Shown: positions 22,885-33,558, numbered from the stretch's first letter. The stretch: 64,000 nt of DNA from Ancylostoma caninum (GCA_037903475.1 JBAJFG010000177.1:434001-498000); one strand, 5' to 3'. Numbers and translations: made by a program. Notes: generated by a model from the sequence alone, not told the origin.

Positions 22885-23220
22885 CGGAAACCCATGATAC
22901 GTGCCCTAGGTCTCATCTACGATCACATGCCAAACAGTTGGGTTGGGAATAAAAATTTTGGTCTTCCAACACTTCTGCAAAGGGGGAGAAGAAACGATTT
23001 ATTGTTCCTTCACAAATTAATTTATGGGAGATGCGGCTTCAAATTATATTCTTCCGTATCACTGCGAGTTCCAACCACAAGGGGAGGAACCACAAAATTT
23101 CATCTTCCGAAATCCAGGCTTTGTTGTGAAATTTATTCATAGAGCTATCCCTCAGTACGAATAAATTAGGAGAAAGCGCACTCTGCCGATATCTTATACT
23201 GCATTCAAAACAATCATGAC
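22885..23220 (+). mobile_element. LINE reverse transcriptase C-terminal remnant
   Basis: The plus-strand frame RALGLIYDHMPNSWVGN...RRNDLLFLHKLIYGR resembles the region after the RT catalytic domain of CR1/L2-like LINEs (RR..DLLFLHKLI.G.). Stops interrupt it at 23140, after which another frame continues briefly. It is cut off by the repeat element starting at 23221. Dead copy. Confidence 0.65.
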
Positions 23221-24080
23221 TTATAATAACCGGCTTAGTCCGTCTGTCACGTGTGTGTGTCAATGTGTGTTAAACGAAATTCGAGGGCGTGGCCACGAGT
23301 GAAGAAAATGTCCTACACTGGGTCCACTGTTGTTGTAGGAGTGCGCCGACGTCCAAAAGTGGGGAAACGCCCGGAGTCGGGTCCAACGGTGTGATAAGGG
23401 TGCGCCGGCGTCCAAAAGTGGGGAAACGCCTGGAGTCGGGTCCAACGGTGTGATAAGGGTGCGCCGGCGTCCAAAAGTTAGAAAACGCCTGGAGTCGGGT
23501 CCAGCGGTGTGATAAGTGTGCGCCGGCGTCCAAAAGTGGGGAAACGCCTGGAGTCGGGTCTAACGGTGTGATAAGTGTGCGCCGGCGTCCACAAGTAATA
23601 GGAATCCGCTAGGCGGGTCTATTTCTGCATGAGGGGTGCGCTTATCCTGTTCCGGAGGACCCTCCTACCTAAATCACCTAGATGTTCATTGTTTCCTTTC
23701 GTATCCGTGTTCTCTTCCCATTCCGTTTGTGTCTGAATGAACCATTCCTTCCTTTCCGTTTATATACACCGGTGGACCCTTATCACTTGAATTACCACAA
23801 CAACCAGTTGAGCCTAAATCATTTCAAGATAACATTCGCACTGAATTGGTTCAAGGCAATTAACTTCGCTCATTTGGGAGAGCACAACTTCGTTCATATG
23901 GAGGAAAGCTATCACCTTCGGGATCAAGGGTTTCTCAGGACAGCGATAGAACTGCGTGAAAGGATGCAGATTTTATCAATCCATTTACACTTTTGTGTCT
24001 GCTTTCAACGTGCAGCATGCGAGCGAAGCGAGCATCAATAGAAGTCTGGAATTCCGGCGTTAGCCGGACGACCAGACTGG
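23221..24080 (+). mobile_element. Minisatellite-bearing Helitron-like element (copy 1)
   Basis: Shares its outer sequences with 25931-27152: the start TTATAATAACxGGCTTAGTC, the post-array block CACCTAGATGTTCATTGTTT, CCCTTATCACTTGAATTACC, and the terminus. The 3' end has a CCGGC-GTTA-GCCGG hairpin nine bases before CTGG, followed by T, which fits the Helitron rule (hairpin then CTRR, inserted before T). The expected 5' TC is not seen and there is no Rep/helicase frame, so it is non-autonomous at best. It interrupts LINE sequence on its left. Confidence 0.6.
23290..23596 (+). repeat. 59-bp minisatellite, about five units
   Basis: Units start GTGCGCCG at 23341, 23400, 23459, 23518 and 23577, so the period is 59 bp; each contains CCAAAAGTGGGGAAACGCC, GGAGTCGGGTCCAACGGTG and TGATAAG. 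Open frames here are repeat translations. Confidence 0.9.
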
Positions 24081-24741
24081 TTTTACATAATTGGCCAAAT
24101 CCGTGAGGTTAGTGGTTCCCGATTGCTCTATTAAACACTATTGAACAATTGCAATCCACTACGTCGGTAGTTCTTGCTGTAGCCTATTTTTGTGTGTTGC
24201 TTTGTTTTCTTTTCTGAAGTTCGTTTTATGCACATGAGCGCATGCTTGTGTAATAAATGACGATGACGATGATGATGATAAGCATGGGATTAGCCATCCT
24301 TCCGGGCCCTGAACAAGGTCGGTAGCCACTTTATGAAACCAATACCTCTTTAAATACATTTTAATCATGTACTCAACCAAACATGTCTTATGGGCCAACA
24401 ACAACAACCTGACAACCTCCCAACAACGTGATAGGTTCGCAACACCTTCGCGACGCACCGCTCTCGCGTGTATTACCGTGCGGTTCGGCGCAAACCTGAC
24501 TCGAGCCAGCGTCGTGGCATCGTCTCAAGCCAGCCTTGTGACATGTTCGAAACATGTTGTGACTACATGAGGGGGGATTACTACAGGCCCAGAAGTCCAA
24601 CCATGCCTTCACGTGTAGCTGGAATAATAAAGTTGCACTGACTCTGACGCAAGATGCTATAATTCTGGGCCAGAGGTCTAAAGGACTGCAGAGGAGCAGC
24701 AAATAGTGGGCAACTAGTATCATCTAACCCACGCTCGACAG
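24081..24741. other. LINE-like 3' tails, no gene recognised
   Basis: Two tail-like stretches: AATAAATGACGATGACGATG continuing as GAT repeats to about 24280, and AATAATAAAGTTGCACTGAC near 24624. Both look like 3' ends of retroelements whose bodies are not present. No splice-bounded exon found. Confidence 0.4.
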
Positions 24742-25247
24742 GACATCGGAGTTAGAGTACTCCTCGAGTACATGTTGATCCATGGATTAGCTGTAAAACC
24801 GAAAGGGCAAGTGCAGTATAATGAGCAGAGTTTGAAGCAGAAGACTCCGAACAAGTGAGCAGTGGCGAACCCATTTTGCGTGGATATTTTCTCTCGTTTA
24901 TTTATAGCAAGCAAATTCCAAACGATTGTCTCACTACTTCGGATTGTTGAAAATGTTCTATTCGAAGCGGATCTTTGGACTGATCACGTGCACTTGAGTC
25001 GGGTGAAATGATAAGCCGCCAGTACTGTTTTTAGTTGTGTTTGTAGCGTGATAAATTGGTACAACCTGCGTTCAATCCGCTCGAAAGAGAAAAGAAAAAA
25101 GGCTCAATTGATGGAACTGTGGGACCAGTGCTAGGATTAATCGAAGTTGAGATGGGGCTAACCTACCCGAGAAATCCGGATGCAAGAAATACTCGAGCAA
25201 ACATCGATTTTATCCGAGAACTTTGTCACAAGGACAAAAGTACATAG
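24742..25247 (+). CDS. C-terminal exons of an unrecognised protein-coding gene
   Basis: Three plus-strand exons join in frame: 24742-24854 (DIGVRVLLEYMLIHGLAV, then LKQKTPN), 24912-25002 (KFQTIVSLLRIVENVLFEAD, LWTDHVHLSR) and 25047-25247 (RDKLVQPAFNPLEREKKKGS, VGPVLGLIEVEMGLTYPRN, DFIRELCHKDKST, stop TAG). Introns are 57 and 44 bp, GTGAGC...AG and GTGAAA...TTTGTAG, normal for nematodes. About 134 residues with balanced composition and no stops; surely coding, but I do not recognise the family. The first acceptor (CGACAG|GACATC) could lie a few codons upstream at ACTAG (24717). Earlier exons must lie beyond the repeats to the left, or the gene is a truncated copy. Confidence 0.7.
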
Positions 25248-25780
25248 ATGTGAGGTGAAGCACAACAGTTTTTATCCAACAAAGTTTAAAATCTTCCCGC
25301 GAGCGTTCGTGAATCCACCTATCGGAAATTCTCCTATTAAACACTTAGTCTTGTATCGGATATTAAACCGCTGCCATGAGGGTTTAGTTGCCTAAGGCAT
25401 GATCTCCATTAGTGAGGCATGGATTTGAGCCAGGAAACAATAGCTTTTCTAGTGCAAACGAATCGAACATTCGAGTATATAGCTAACGTTGTGTTGTACA
25501 TTAATTTTTAGAGGAACTGTAGTGATGTGAGAAAATGTTAGATTTGAGAAACAACCGCGGCCTGGATATACGTAGGCGACATCTGTAAACATGCTGAGGG
25601 AGATACTTTCTCTGCTGTTTACTTACTGTTGAACTAACACTCAAGAAGTGATTGTAGTCCGGCTTTAGCTTTTTCTACATCTCAGTCACCTCCGTTCTTG
25701 TCAAAATTCACACGTATTCGAGTCTGCTTCCGAAAAAGTGTAGGCTTCTTAGCAAAATTTTTAGAAAAAAAAATGACCGT
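25248..25780. other. Downstream of the 24.7-kb gene; nothing recognised
   Basis: Presumed 3' UTR and intergenic DNA; CCTATTAAACAC near 25340 is a possible weak polyadenylation signal. No repeat partner seen. Confidence 0.35.
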
Positions 25781-25889
25781 GATAATTATACGATAACCTA
25801 AACACAATAACGATAATAATTATATATAATATAATTATATGTAATAATTATATATATATAATTATTATTCTTATTGTGTTTGAGTCATC

Positions 25890-25930
<41 letters not shown>
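25781..25930. repeat. AT-rich tract and (TA)n, left half of a split palindrome
   Basis: ATAATTATATATAATATAAT-like sequence, then TTATTGTGTTTGAGTCATCG and a (TA)n run to 25930. The reverse complement of the last part (CGATGACTCAAACACACTAA) lies at 28762-28781, so these are two arms separated by later insertions. Confidence 0.7.
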
Positions 25931-25937
<7 letters not shown>

Positions 25938-27150
25938 AACGGGCTTAGTCTGTTTTGATGTCTGTCTGTATGTATGTGTGTCAGACCGTTACGAAATTCT
26001 ACAATTGGTCGGTGATCGTGATTGTGAGATCATATAAAAGGCTAGGAACGGGTGTGGTGTGGTGGAGTGGGGTAGGGATGAGGTCGAACAGAAGGTCGGA
26101 TGGTGTACAACGGGTCCGTCAATGGAGTCAATACAGAAGAGTTGCGCCGGCGAGCAGAAGTGGGGGAGACGGGTCCACCACTGTGATAAGGGTGCGCCGG
26201 CACCCAGAAGTGAGGGAGATGGGTCCACCACTGTGATAAGGGTGCGCCGGCGCCCAGAAGTGGGGGAGATGGCTCCACCACTGTGATAAGGGTGCGCCGG
26301 CGCTCAGAAGTGAGGGAGATGGGTCCACCACTGTGATAAGGGTGCGCCGGCGCCCAGAAGTGGGGGAGATGGGTCCACCACTGTGATAAGGGTGCGCCGG
26401 CGCGCAGAAGTGGGGAAGACGGGTTCACCACTGTGATAAGGGTGCGCCGGCGCCCAGAAGTGAGGGAGATGGGTCCACCACTGTGATAAGGGTGCGCCGG
26501 CGCCCAGAAGTGGGGGAGATAGGTCCACCACTGTGATAAGGGTGCGCCGGCGCCCAGAAGTGGGGGAGACGGGTCCACCACTGTGATAAGGGTGCGCCGG
26601 CCCCAAGGTGGGGAAACGCATGACGGTCCAGCGTTGTGATAAGGGCGCCCACGTCCAGAAAAGGAAGTTAGTCACGGCCTAGGTAAATTTGTTCATGAAT
26701 GCTGCCGTGGCACCCGTTCCGGCTATTCCTCCTACTTATGTGACCTAGGTGCACGTTATTCCAATCCGTATTCCCCTCCTCATTCCAGTCCATTTGTACC
26801 TGAATCGACCCCACCCTTCACTCTGTTTTTATACATGGACAGACCCTTATCACTCGAGTTACCACAACAACCTGCTAAAGATAGATTATTTCAAGAGAGC
26901 ACTTTCAATGAATCGGCTACGTCCAATTAAGAACGTCCACTAGGGCCAATCAAAAGAAATTACTTCTCCTACATGGAGGAAGGCTACCGCTCACGCGAAC
27001 GAGAGCTTTCCAAAAGTCGATGGATGGACTTACTCGAGAGGATACGGGATCTACTAAATCTGTCTACCTTTTTTTCTGCATCGTATGTGGAGTATGCGAG
27101 CGAGCATCAGTAGAAATCTGGAAGTCCGGCGTTAGCCGGACGGCCAGACT

Positions 27151-27152
<2 letters not shown>
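25931..27152 (+). mobile_element. Minisatellite-bearing Helitron-like element (copy 2)
   Basis: Same family as 23221-24080: start TTATAATAACGGGCTTAGTC, post-array block with CCCTTATCACTCGAGTTACC and ACATGGAGGAAGGCTACCG, hairpin CCGGC-GTTA-GCCGG, and CTGG end at 27152. Both flanks are TA repeats, so it went into a microsatellite. The internal array has a 50-bp unit where copy 1 has 59. No replication protein frame. Confidence 0.6.
26140..26640 (+). repeat. 50-bp minisatellite, about nine units
   Basis: Unit GGGTCCACCACTGTGATAAG + GGTGCGCCGG + CGCCCAGAAG + TGGGGGAGAT repeats every 50 bp from about 26140 to 26605 with few changes. The last, degenerate unit (26605-26640) contains GGGGAAACGC, which the others lack but the 59-bp units of copy 1 possess. 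Frames up to 179 codons across this array are repeat translations. Confidence 0.92.
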
Positions 27153-27190
<38 letters not shown>

Positions 27191-27193
<3 letters not shown>

Positions 27194-28714
27194 TAGCGAG
27201 CAAAAAGATTGCAACTTTTGGTTTTTCGTCTGTAACTTTGTTCAAAGCAGAGCATGAGTGCCCAAATTTTTATGGGAGTTGTGAAGTTAGAGCCTGCCCA
27301 TTCCACTGTTTTTCTGTTCTTTAAGAAAAATTTATTTCGCGGAAGTCGAAATCTGTGATTTGGCAACATCGAAAACGTCTCGTGAAATGACGTCTATCGT
27401 TAGTATCTGACCACGCTTTGGTTCCTTGATGCAGAATCAACCCGTATACGCTAGAAAATATGCACCACTGGTTGACATACGCAAAGTCCACTTGAGGTTA
27501 CTTCAGCAGTGATCCTCTATGAATGTATCTGTCAGCCTTGTTCCTTCTATCAGCTCTGTTTAGAAGAGAACGGTATTGCTGACGCTTCCACTAGTTTAGT
27601 TACGAGTATTCGGTTTTAATGCAATTCATTACTCTCTCGGAACTCCGAAATATTCTTGCTGATTTCAGTGCACTCAATTGTGCACATCACGGAAAATAAG
27701 TTTTGGAATTTTTTCTGTCTCTGGGGGCAAGATGTCTCAACGATCCCATCAGCGATAATGATGCTACAGGGTTCCTAGAATATTGTCGTGCACACCTGAA
27801 TACATGCCGCCTTGGATTTGATGAGGTAGGTCTTACAAAGGTGCAATGAAATATACGAGACACCACCGAAGCGGGATATTGTAATTTGGAACATTGCAAA
27901 TTGGCTAATTTAGCTTGATTTGGATTAAGTGAACTAAACGAGACATTTCTAGAGCGAAAGGCCCCGGATCAACTGAGAAAGTTCGTGTGTGGGGCAAGGG
28001 GGCACGTGCACTCGTCTTAGTGACCGGCACTGCTCACTTTGAGTAGTCCTCTTTCGATAAATCCAAGGCGGCATGTATTCAGGTGTGCACGACAATATTC
28101 TAGGAACCCTGTAGCATCTTTATCACTAATGGGATCGTTGAAGCATCTTGCCCCCAGAGACAGAAAAAATTCCAAAACTTATTTTCCATGATGTGCACAA
28201 TTGGGTGCACTGAAATCAGCAAGAATATTTCGGAGTTTCGAGAGAGTAATGAACTGCATTAAAACCGAATACTCGTAACTAAACTAGTGGAAGCGTCAGC
28301 AATACCTTTCCCTTCTAAACAGAGCCGATAGAAGGAACAAGGCTGACAGATACATTCATAGAGGATCACTGCTGAAGTAACCTCAAGTGGACTTTGCGTA
28401 TGTCAACCAGTGGTGTACGGATGCATATTTTCTAGCGTATACGGGTTGATTCTGCATCAAGGAACCAAAGCGTGGTCAGATACTAACGATAGACGTCATT
28501 TCACGAGACGTTTTCGATGGTGCCAAATCACAGATTTCGACTTCTGCGGAATAAATTTTTCTTAAAAAACAGAAAAACAGTGGAATGGGCAGGCTCTAAC
28601 TTTTTCCTGTCGCGCATGAGTATTCACAACTCCCATAAAAATTTGGGCACTCATGCTCTGGTTTGAACAAAGTTACAGACGAAAAACCAAAAGTTGCAAT
28701 CTTTTTGCTCGCTA

Positions 28715-28717
<3 letters not shown>
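27191..28717. mobile_element. 1.53-kb palindromic Tc1-like element (Tc6 style)
   Basis: TA-flanked ends CAGTAGCGAGCAAAAAGATT and its complement; arms of about 640 bp (27191-27823 and 28061-28717) are nearly identical reverse complements, with a 237-bp unique loop. The CAGT start and the AAAAAGAT block recall Tc1-family termini. Size and architecture match the non-autonomous palindromic C. elegans element Tc6. No transposase. It sits in (TA)n. Confidence 0.88.
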
Positions 28718-28762
<45 letters not shown>

Positions 28763-28811
28763 GATGACTCAAACACACTAAGAGTAATAATTATACATAT
28801 ATATATAATTT
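28718..28811. repeat. (TA)n and AT tract, right half of the split palindrome
   Basis: (TA)n then CGATGACTCAAACACACTAA and TAATTATACATATATATATA: reverse complement of the block ending near 25895. Confidence 0.75.
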
Positions 28812-29270
28812 TTTTTCGGAAAATTTTCGAGCGCGCCTAGCATGCGGCGCGTCGCGGGGCCGCTCTCTTGTGGCATCGGTCCCCAGTCGTTCGTTAGATG
28901 TTCGGCCCATGCATGTGGGTTTTTTTAAAATTTTTCTTTAACTGAAGTCTATCCGAAGCTGTGAGGCCTGTGGCTGGCCGATATCGACCGGACGGCCCCG
29001 CATGCCTCATATTTTGCACGTTTTCCCCATGCACGCCCCAAATGCTTGTTTCTATTGTTTTTATGAGGCATGCGGAGTCGTCCGGTCGAAATCGGTCAGC
29101 CACATGCCCCGCACCTTCAGATAAACTTCAATCAAAGGAAAAAATGAAGGAAAAACAACCACCTGGGCCAAAAATCTGACGAACGACCGCTGCCACAAGA
29201 GGGCCGCGCCGCGTACGCGCCCCATGCTGGGTGCGCTCGAAAATTTCCCGCCGATTGTGCGTAGGGACTT
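28812..29270. mobile_element. Foldback MITE, copy 2 of the 19.4-kb family
   Basis: Mirrored arms with GTGAGGCCTGTGGCTGGCCG, GACCGGACGGCCCCGCATGCC-type core and the right end GTGCGTAGGGACTT then TA. The left terminus is missing, starting inside the arm at CGGAAAATTTTCGAGCGCGCC; the AT tract directly abuts the break. Confidence 0.82.
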
Positions 29271-29789
29271 TATATACTAGCGTCTCTTCGGGACGCTAGA
29301 AAGTGGGGTGGGGCAGCCACTTGAGGTATGTGCAAAAGCCTCACACATGCGAAATGCTTAACAAACTGGCAAATAAGCAAAACTAATCATTAGCTGAGCT
29401 CAAATACAAAACCCTCCTTATAAATTGCGTAAACGTCGTCGGGCTTGGAGTCTTCTCGCGATGCTAGCCTTGCTTGCAAATTCTTAATCATACATCTACA
29501 TGTAAAGCGAATTTCCGATGCAACGATATACCTATTCTTTTTCATCACATTTCTTACATGACTATGGACCCGTAATGAACAGCCACTCCCAACTCTGCAC
29601 AGGAGTATCTTTCACATGGTTTTAGTACTCGTGAACAATACAGTGTAACCAATGCCAAGCGAATAATCACCTGAAATAAATCAAGCTTCACGTTGCTGCG
29701 GTAGCTCAAGTGATCAGCTTCTGCTTCAATATACAGGGAGGAGGAAGAAGGGTCGACCGAGACAAGAATGAGCGCGTAGCGTTCCCCCT
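29271..29789. other. Intergenic, nothing recognised
   Basis: No exon or repeat pair found. Confidence 0.35.
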
Positions 29790-29985
29790 ACTCCATGGAC
29801 GGACGTGCATCCTGGCGTTTTTCCCATTGGTGGGCCAGAGCAGACCCCATCCGTGAACTCGTTCCCCGGCATTCTTCCACTATTGGGAGCCTGCGGACCC
29901 AATCTCCATCTACGGACCCGTATTCTAGCGTTTTTTCCCACTAATGGGCCACGGCGGACCCTTTCTCGGACGCCTGTACTGTTTT
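29790..29985 (+). repeat. Degenerate tandem repeat, about 58-65 bp unit
   Basis: GCATCCTGGCGTTTTTCCCA-TTGGTGGGCCAGAGCAGACC and CGTATTCTAGCGTTTTTTCC-CACTAATGGGCCACGGCGGACC are successive units of the same family found at 52370-53750. Strongly diverged. Confidence 0.65.
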
Positions 29986-32432
29986 TCTGAACTACAGAGC
30001 CCCGGTACATCTGTCCGTCATCAGTCAGCCGCTCTCTGTAGATCTCGAGAGTAATGGAAGAAAATTAGGAAATGTTTAAAAAATGCTCGTATATAGTGCA
30101 GGCTGGAGAGAAGCTTCCAGCAGAAACGATAGGGGAAGAAGTCAAAATCAGTTCCAAACTTGGATGCGCGCTTACCTTACCAACTCTCTCTCTCTTCAAA
30201 CACATCGTAGAGATTCTCGGTCTTTATTGTGGCATCTTGGGAATCTTGGCATTTTATTCCGCTGAGTGAGCGCCTGAAGAATTTTGCAAAATAAGCCCGA
30301 AACAAACCGAAGGTGAGGTACTAAAGAGCATTTCTAAATCTTCTGCACCTAACAGCAGCTAGAACTCTAGTGTACAACCAGTAAACTTTCACTATTACAT
30401 AGTTTTTTCAGTGAACAATCACCATAATTGATCAACTTTGCTTTTATCTAGTGTTGTTGCACCATCGACCGAAACTTTTTAGGCCATCCTGTACTCTTTG
30501 CAAAAGGTGTAAGGAAAATCCACAAAAGGCGGCAATCACTTGAGCAAACACCACCAGAAATGGGCAATGGGCAACGATAAAAGTGCATCACAGAGAAATG
30601 TCAGGAATTTCTGCACTCAAGGTGTCTCGGTGTTTTTTGGCCATCACGGAAATTATAATTTGTTTATCTTGATCTACCTTGACCGGATTTCTTAATTGAA
30701 CCACAAGTGCAGACGACCTCACAATAGCTATTGTCCAGGAAAAGAATGATAATGCTTTTGTAGCTGTTTTTTTGTGCTTCAGATATTTTACAAGTTAATT
30801 GTTTAGGGTTGCACGAATAAATTTATAATAAACCTCTCAGCAACTACAAGTTTTGCTTCAGGCAGGATATTCCCAACTAATGAGCTGCTTAAGGGCGGTG
30901 CATCACCTCGTTTTCGTGCTCGGGGTTTCAGCAGATTCTCTTGTCGATGCGCTGAATCCAGCGGTATACATGGAATGTTACCCAACGTCCTTTAAACGTG
31001 TTTTTGAAACGTTTTTCTGTACGGAATTTGGAACAGTTTGTCGGGCAGAGTGAACGCGTGAAGGCGTTTACCTTATCGACCGAACACGTCAAGAGATGTC
31101 GGCCAGCGCTGCAGCTGTGGCGGGCAGCCAGCACGTTCACGGATCGCTCCGCTCAGGTGGTCCGTGAGCTGCTCCTTTAGACGCTCCGAAAACGGGGTTT
31201 TCGTCAATTTTACGCGCTACATCATTGGAATCAGCATGTCGAGGAACTCTAGGTTCTGTTGGTATCAACTACATGAAACGAGGGAAACGAGGTGACACAC
31301 TGCCGTTAAGTGCTACCACCGTTTGAGATACAGATTGTTGCACGACTGTTACACTAGTACATTTGTTGAGGAGTCAGCAGTTTAAGTGTGCATTTCATTG
31401 CTGGGCTCTCATTAGTATCGCAACCGGAAATCAACGATTTCAAAGAATGACTGTTGCAGAATTTCCGTTGAAATGGTGGCAAAAGCTGCTTTTTAGATGA
31501 TTCGTTTCTTTCATTCGATAAGTGAAGAAATTTTCAAGAACTTCCGTCAGTATGTAAATAATATGTATTAGGCTTTAACATAGGTTTCCGCTGTTTTGAA
31601 ATTTTGCAAAAAAAAAACAAGTAACGATAGGTATCGATCGAAGCATACAACACAACAGTCGCTGGCCTTTCTAGTTTTTATAGCAGAAGCTCGCCTCCAC
31701 TGCTCCGGAAATCCGTGGACTACGAGGCAAAGAACTGAGTTGGGCAGTGCTGGCACTGACTTTTTCAAAGCGGTTCTCGCCCAGTAGACAATCCTATGAT
31801 CTGATAACCGGTGCATGGTTAGAGCTAGATTTATTTCACATAACGCGCTCAAAAATTTCTCTGCGAGCTCTTCGCCTTTCGGAAAAATTCGACCAACAAA
31901 ACCAAGGCGCCCACCTCGGTATGGCAAAATGGTGTGATTTCCACAGAGCGCTTGGGACTTGTCCCAAAAATCCACCGATTAGTGTCCAAAAACGGTGCGT
32001 CGGTGTTTGTAGTCACTGTGCAAGAAATCCCACTTCCATTCGCTTCAGCTCCGGAAAGAAAACCGGCATAATCAAAGTTTTGGGCCACCAAGTTTGATGC
32101 CTGTGCCTGAAAGCGCTCGACAATGAATTGGCAAAAGAAAACATCATGGTGAATAAGAATGGCCTCGAGATTACTCCAGCCAAATTTAGTTACTCTCAAG
32201 CAACGTTGTGGTAAAACTATTATTCGTGCAAGTGCAATTAAAGAATTTGCATTTTTGCAGGGTTCACTTCGAAGTTAATTACATCTCCAAATAAGACGCA
32301 AAAAGCTATCTCACATCTCAGAATGTTCAACTGATCATGCGCTTCAAAACAATATCTAGATATGCTCGAAATCTTATCGAAATTCATTTATGAGAAGCCA
32401 TTGAGAATGGCTATGCGAAAACAGCAGAAGCC
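29986..32432. other. Mostly unrecognised; one diverged repeat
   Basis: A block at about 31190-31320 (GAGGAACTCTAGGTTCTGTTGGTATCAACT split across the block) matches 38190-38320 at modest identity; both end in an ACTGCxxTTAAG/ACTGCTTATAAGG motif like MITE ends elsewhere here. TACAGGATGGCCTAAAAAG (reverse strand near 30490) looks like a lone mariner end. Overlapping frames on both strands at 31568-32199 (up to 135 codons) have no splice context or recognised family. Confidence 0.4.
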
Positions 32433-32584
32433 TAAAAGCAGTGTCCAAGCTCAGAACCATTTTGGAGTATTGGGTATCAGAAGATCTGAGCTGAGATACC
32501 TACACCATTGTAGTCAGCGTCGCCCCGTGCATCCTCTGATACCCAATGCTCCAAATTGGTCCTGAGCTTGGACACTGCCTTTAA
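32433..32584. mobile_element. 152-bp hairpin MITE
   Basis: TAAAAGCAGTGTCCAAGCTC at the left matches CTTGGACACTGCCTTTAA at the right in reverse complement, and GGAGTATTGGGTATCAGA matches CTGATACCCAATGCTCC. Nearly the whole element is one stem. The termini belong to the AAAGGCAG group. Confidence 0.85.
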
Positions 32585-33150
32585 GTTACAACCTAGCTTT
32601 CAAAGGAAGGATACTCGGTCAGAATGACCATTCATACCGTGTTGTATGTATATCATCTCATGCAGCTTATGGCGCTGATGCCAAGTTTTTCCTGAGATTT
32701 ATTAAACTTCTCTCTGTGATGAGTTATTCCATTTTGATGTTCACATATAAACTCTGGGCTCTGTGTGCGTATATGGCTTCATAGGGCAAAGATAAGAGTC
32801 CCGCTGTACAGATTTGCACTCACAAGCTCACGTTCTCCTCGAGAAGAGTAAGAAATGGCAAAAATCCAGGAGTTTCTCATAGTTCTCATTAAACAGAAAT
32901 TCCATGTCAAGTTAACGTTCGTGGCAGAGAGGTAAGTCGATTGCTCTTTGCTCAACATCAGGGGTTCGGATCGCTCTGTTTGTGTATTTGTTCACCATAC
33001 GAACCAAATCTGAAGAGAAACAATACTCGATTGATGTTACGAATTCACATGGAGCAATATATTTTATTCATCATTCTTGTTGTGAAAAGTTCTCATATTC
33101 CGCCAATTTTTAGTTACATTTCGACAATGTTCAAACAATAGAGTACTTCC

Positions 33151-33558
33151 TTAGGCAACAAGAGACTTAATGGTTATAGACGAGTACTGACAAAGGGCAC
33201 AACTCATCATTGAGAGGAGTACAGTGAATTTTGAAAGCAGATTTGGGATCATTGCCGCAAACTGCATAGAGTGATTTATATAACACACTATGAATGACCA
33301 TACAGACCAACCATTATATCCTCCCCTTATCAACTGAGCGAACCGCTGCGAAACTACAAGCGAATCAGCTATGATTTGATGAGAGTGATGAAAGGTATGC
33401 TTGAAGAACTTCATTGCCCCAGTTTTAATCTCTACTCTTGAAGAATTTTGGGCAATGATCGGGCTCAAAGTCAATTCTCCTATTTTAAAGACCACTTGTA
33501 GGCTGAGAATAAATCTGTTGAACACAAACTGAACAGGATCCATGCAGTAACAATTTTC
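33151..33558 (-). CDS. Open frame of 136 codons after a splice acceptor, unrecognised
   Basis: CTGCTCACAG on the minus strand is followed in phase 0 by ENCYCMDPVQFVFNRF and stays open to a TAA at 33151. Long for AT-rich random DNA, and the second half is fairly hydrophobic (NLLSKFTVLLSMMSCALC). No recognised family, no partner exon, and no donor; could be chance or a decayed gene. Confidence 0.3.
   Translation of the reverse strand, partial: ENCYCMDPVQFVFNRFILSLQVVFKIGELTLSPIIAQNSSRVEIKTGAMKFFKHTFHHSHQIIADSLVVSQRFAQLIRGGYNGWSVWSFIVCYINHSMQFAAMIPNLLSKFTVLLSMMSCALCQYSSITIKSLVA

Noticed and set aside
23260..23533. Overlapping minus frames of 61-87 codons
   Set aside because: Translations of the 59-bp minisatellite.
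25840..25930. Origin-like or centromere-like AT array
   Set aside because: Better explained as one arm of a split palindrome with a simple (TA)n microsatellite.
26042..26675. Minus-strand frames of up to 179 codons, longest in the window
   Set aside because: They translate the 50-bp minisatellite; the unit explains the frame completely.
31568..32199. Overlapping frames of 116-135 codons on both strands
   Set aside because: No splice sites, no family resemblance, and open on both strands, which suggests composition rather than coding.
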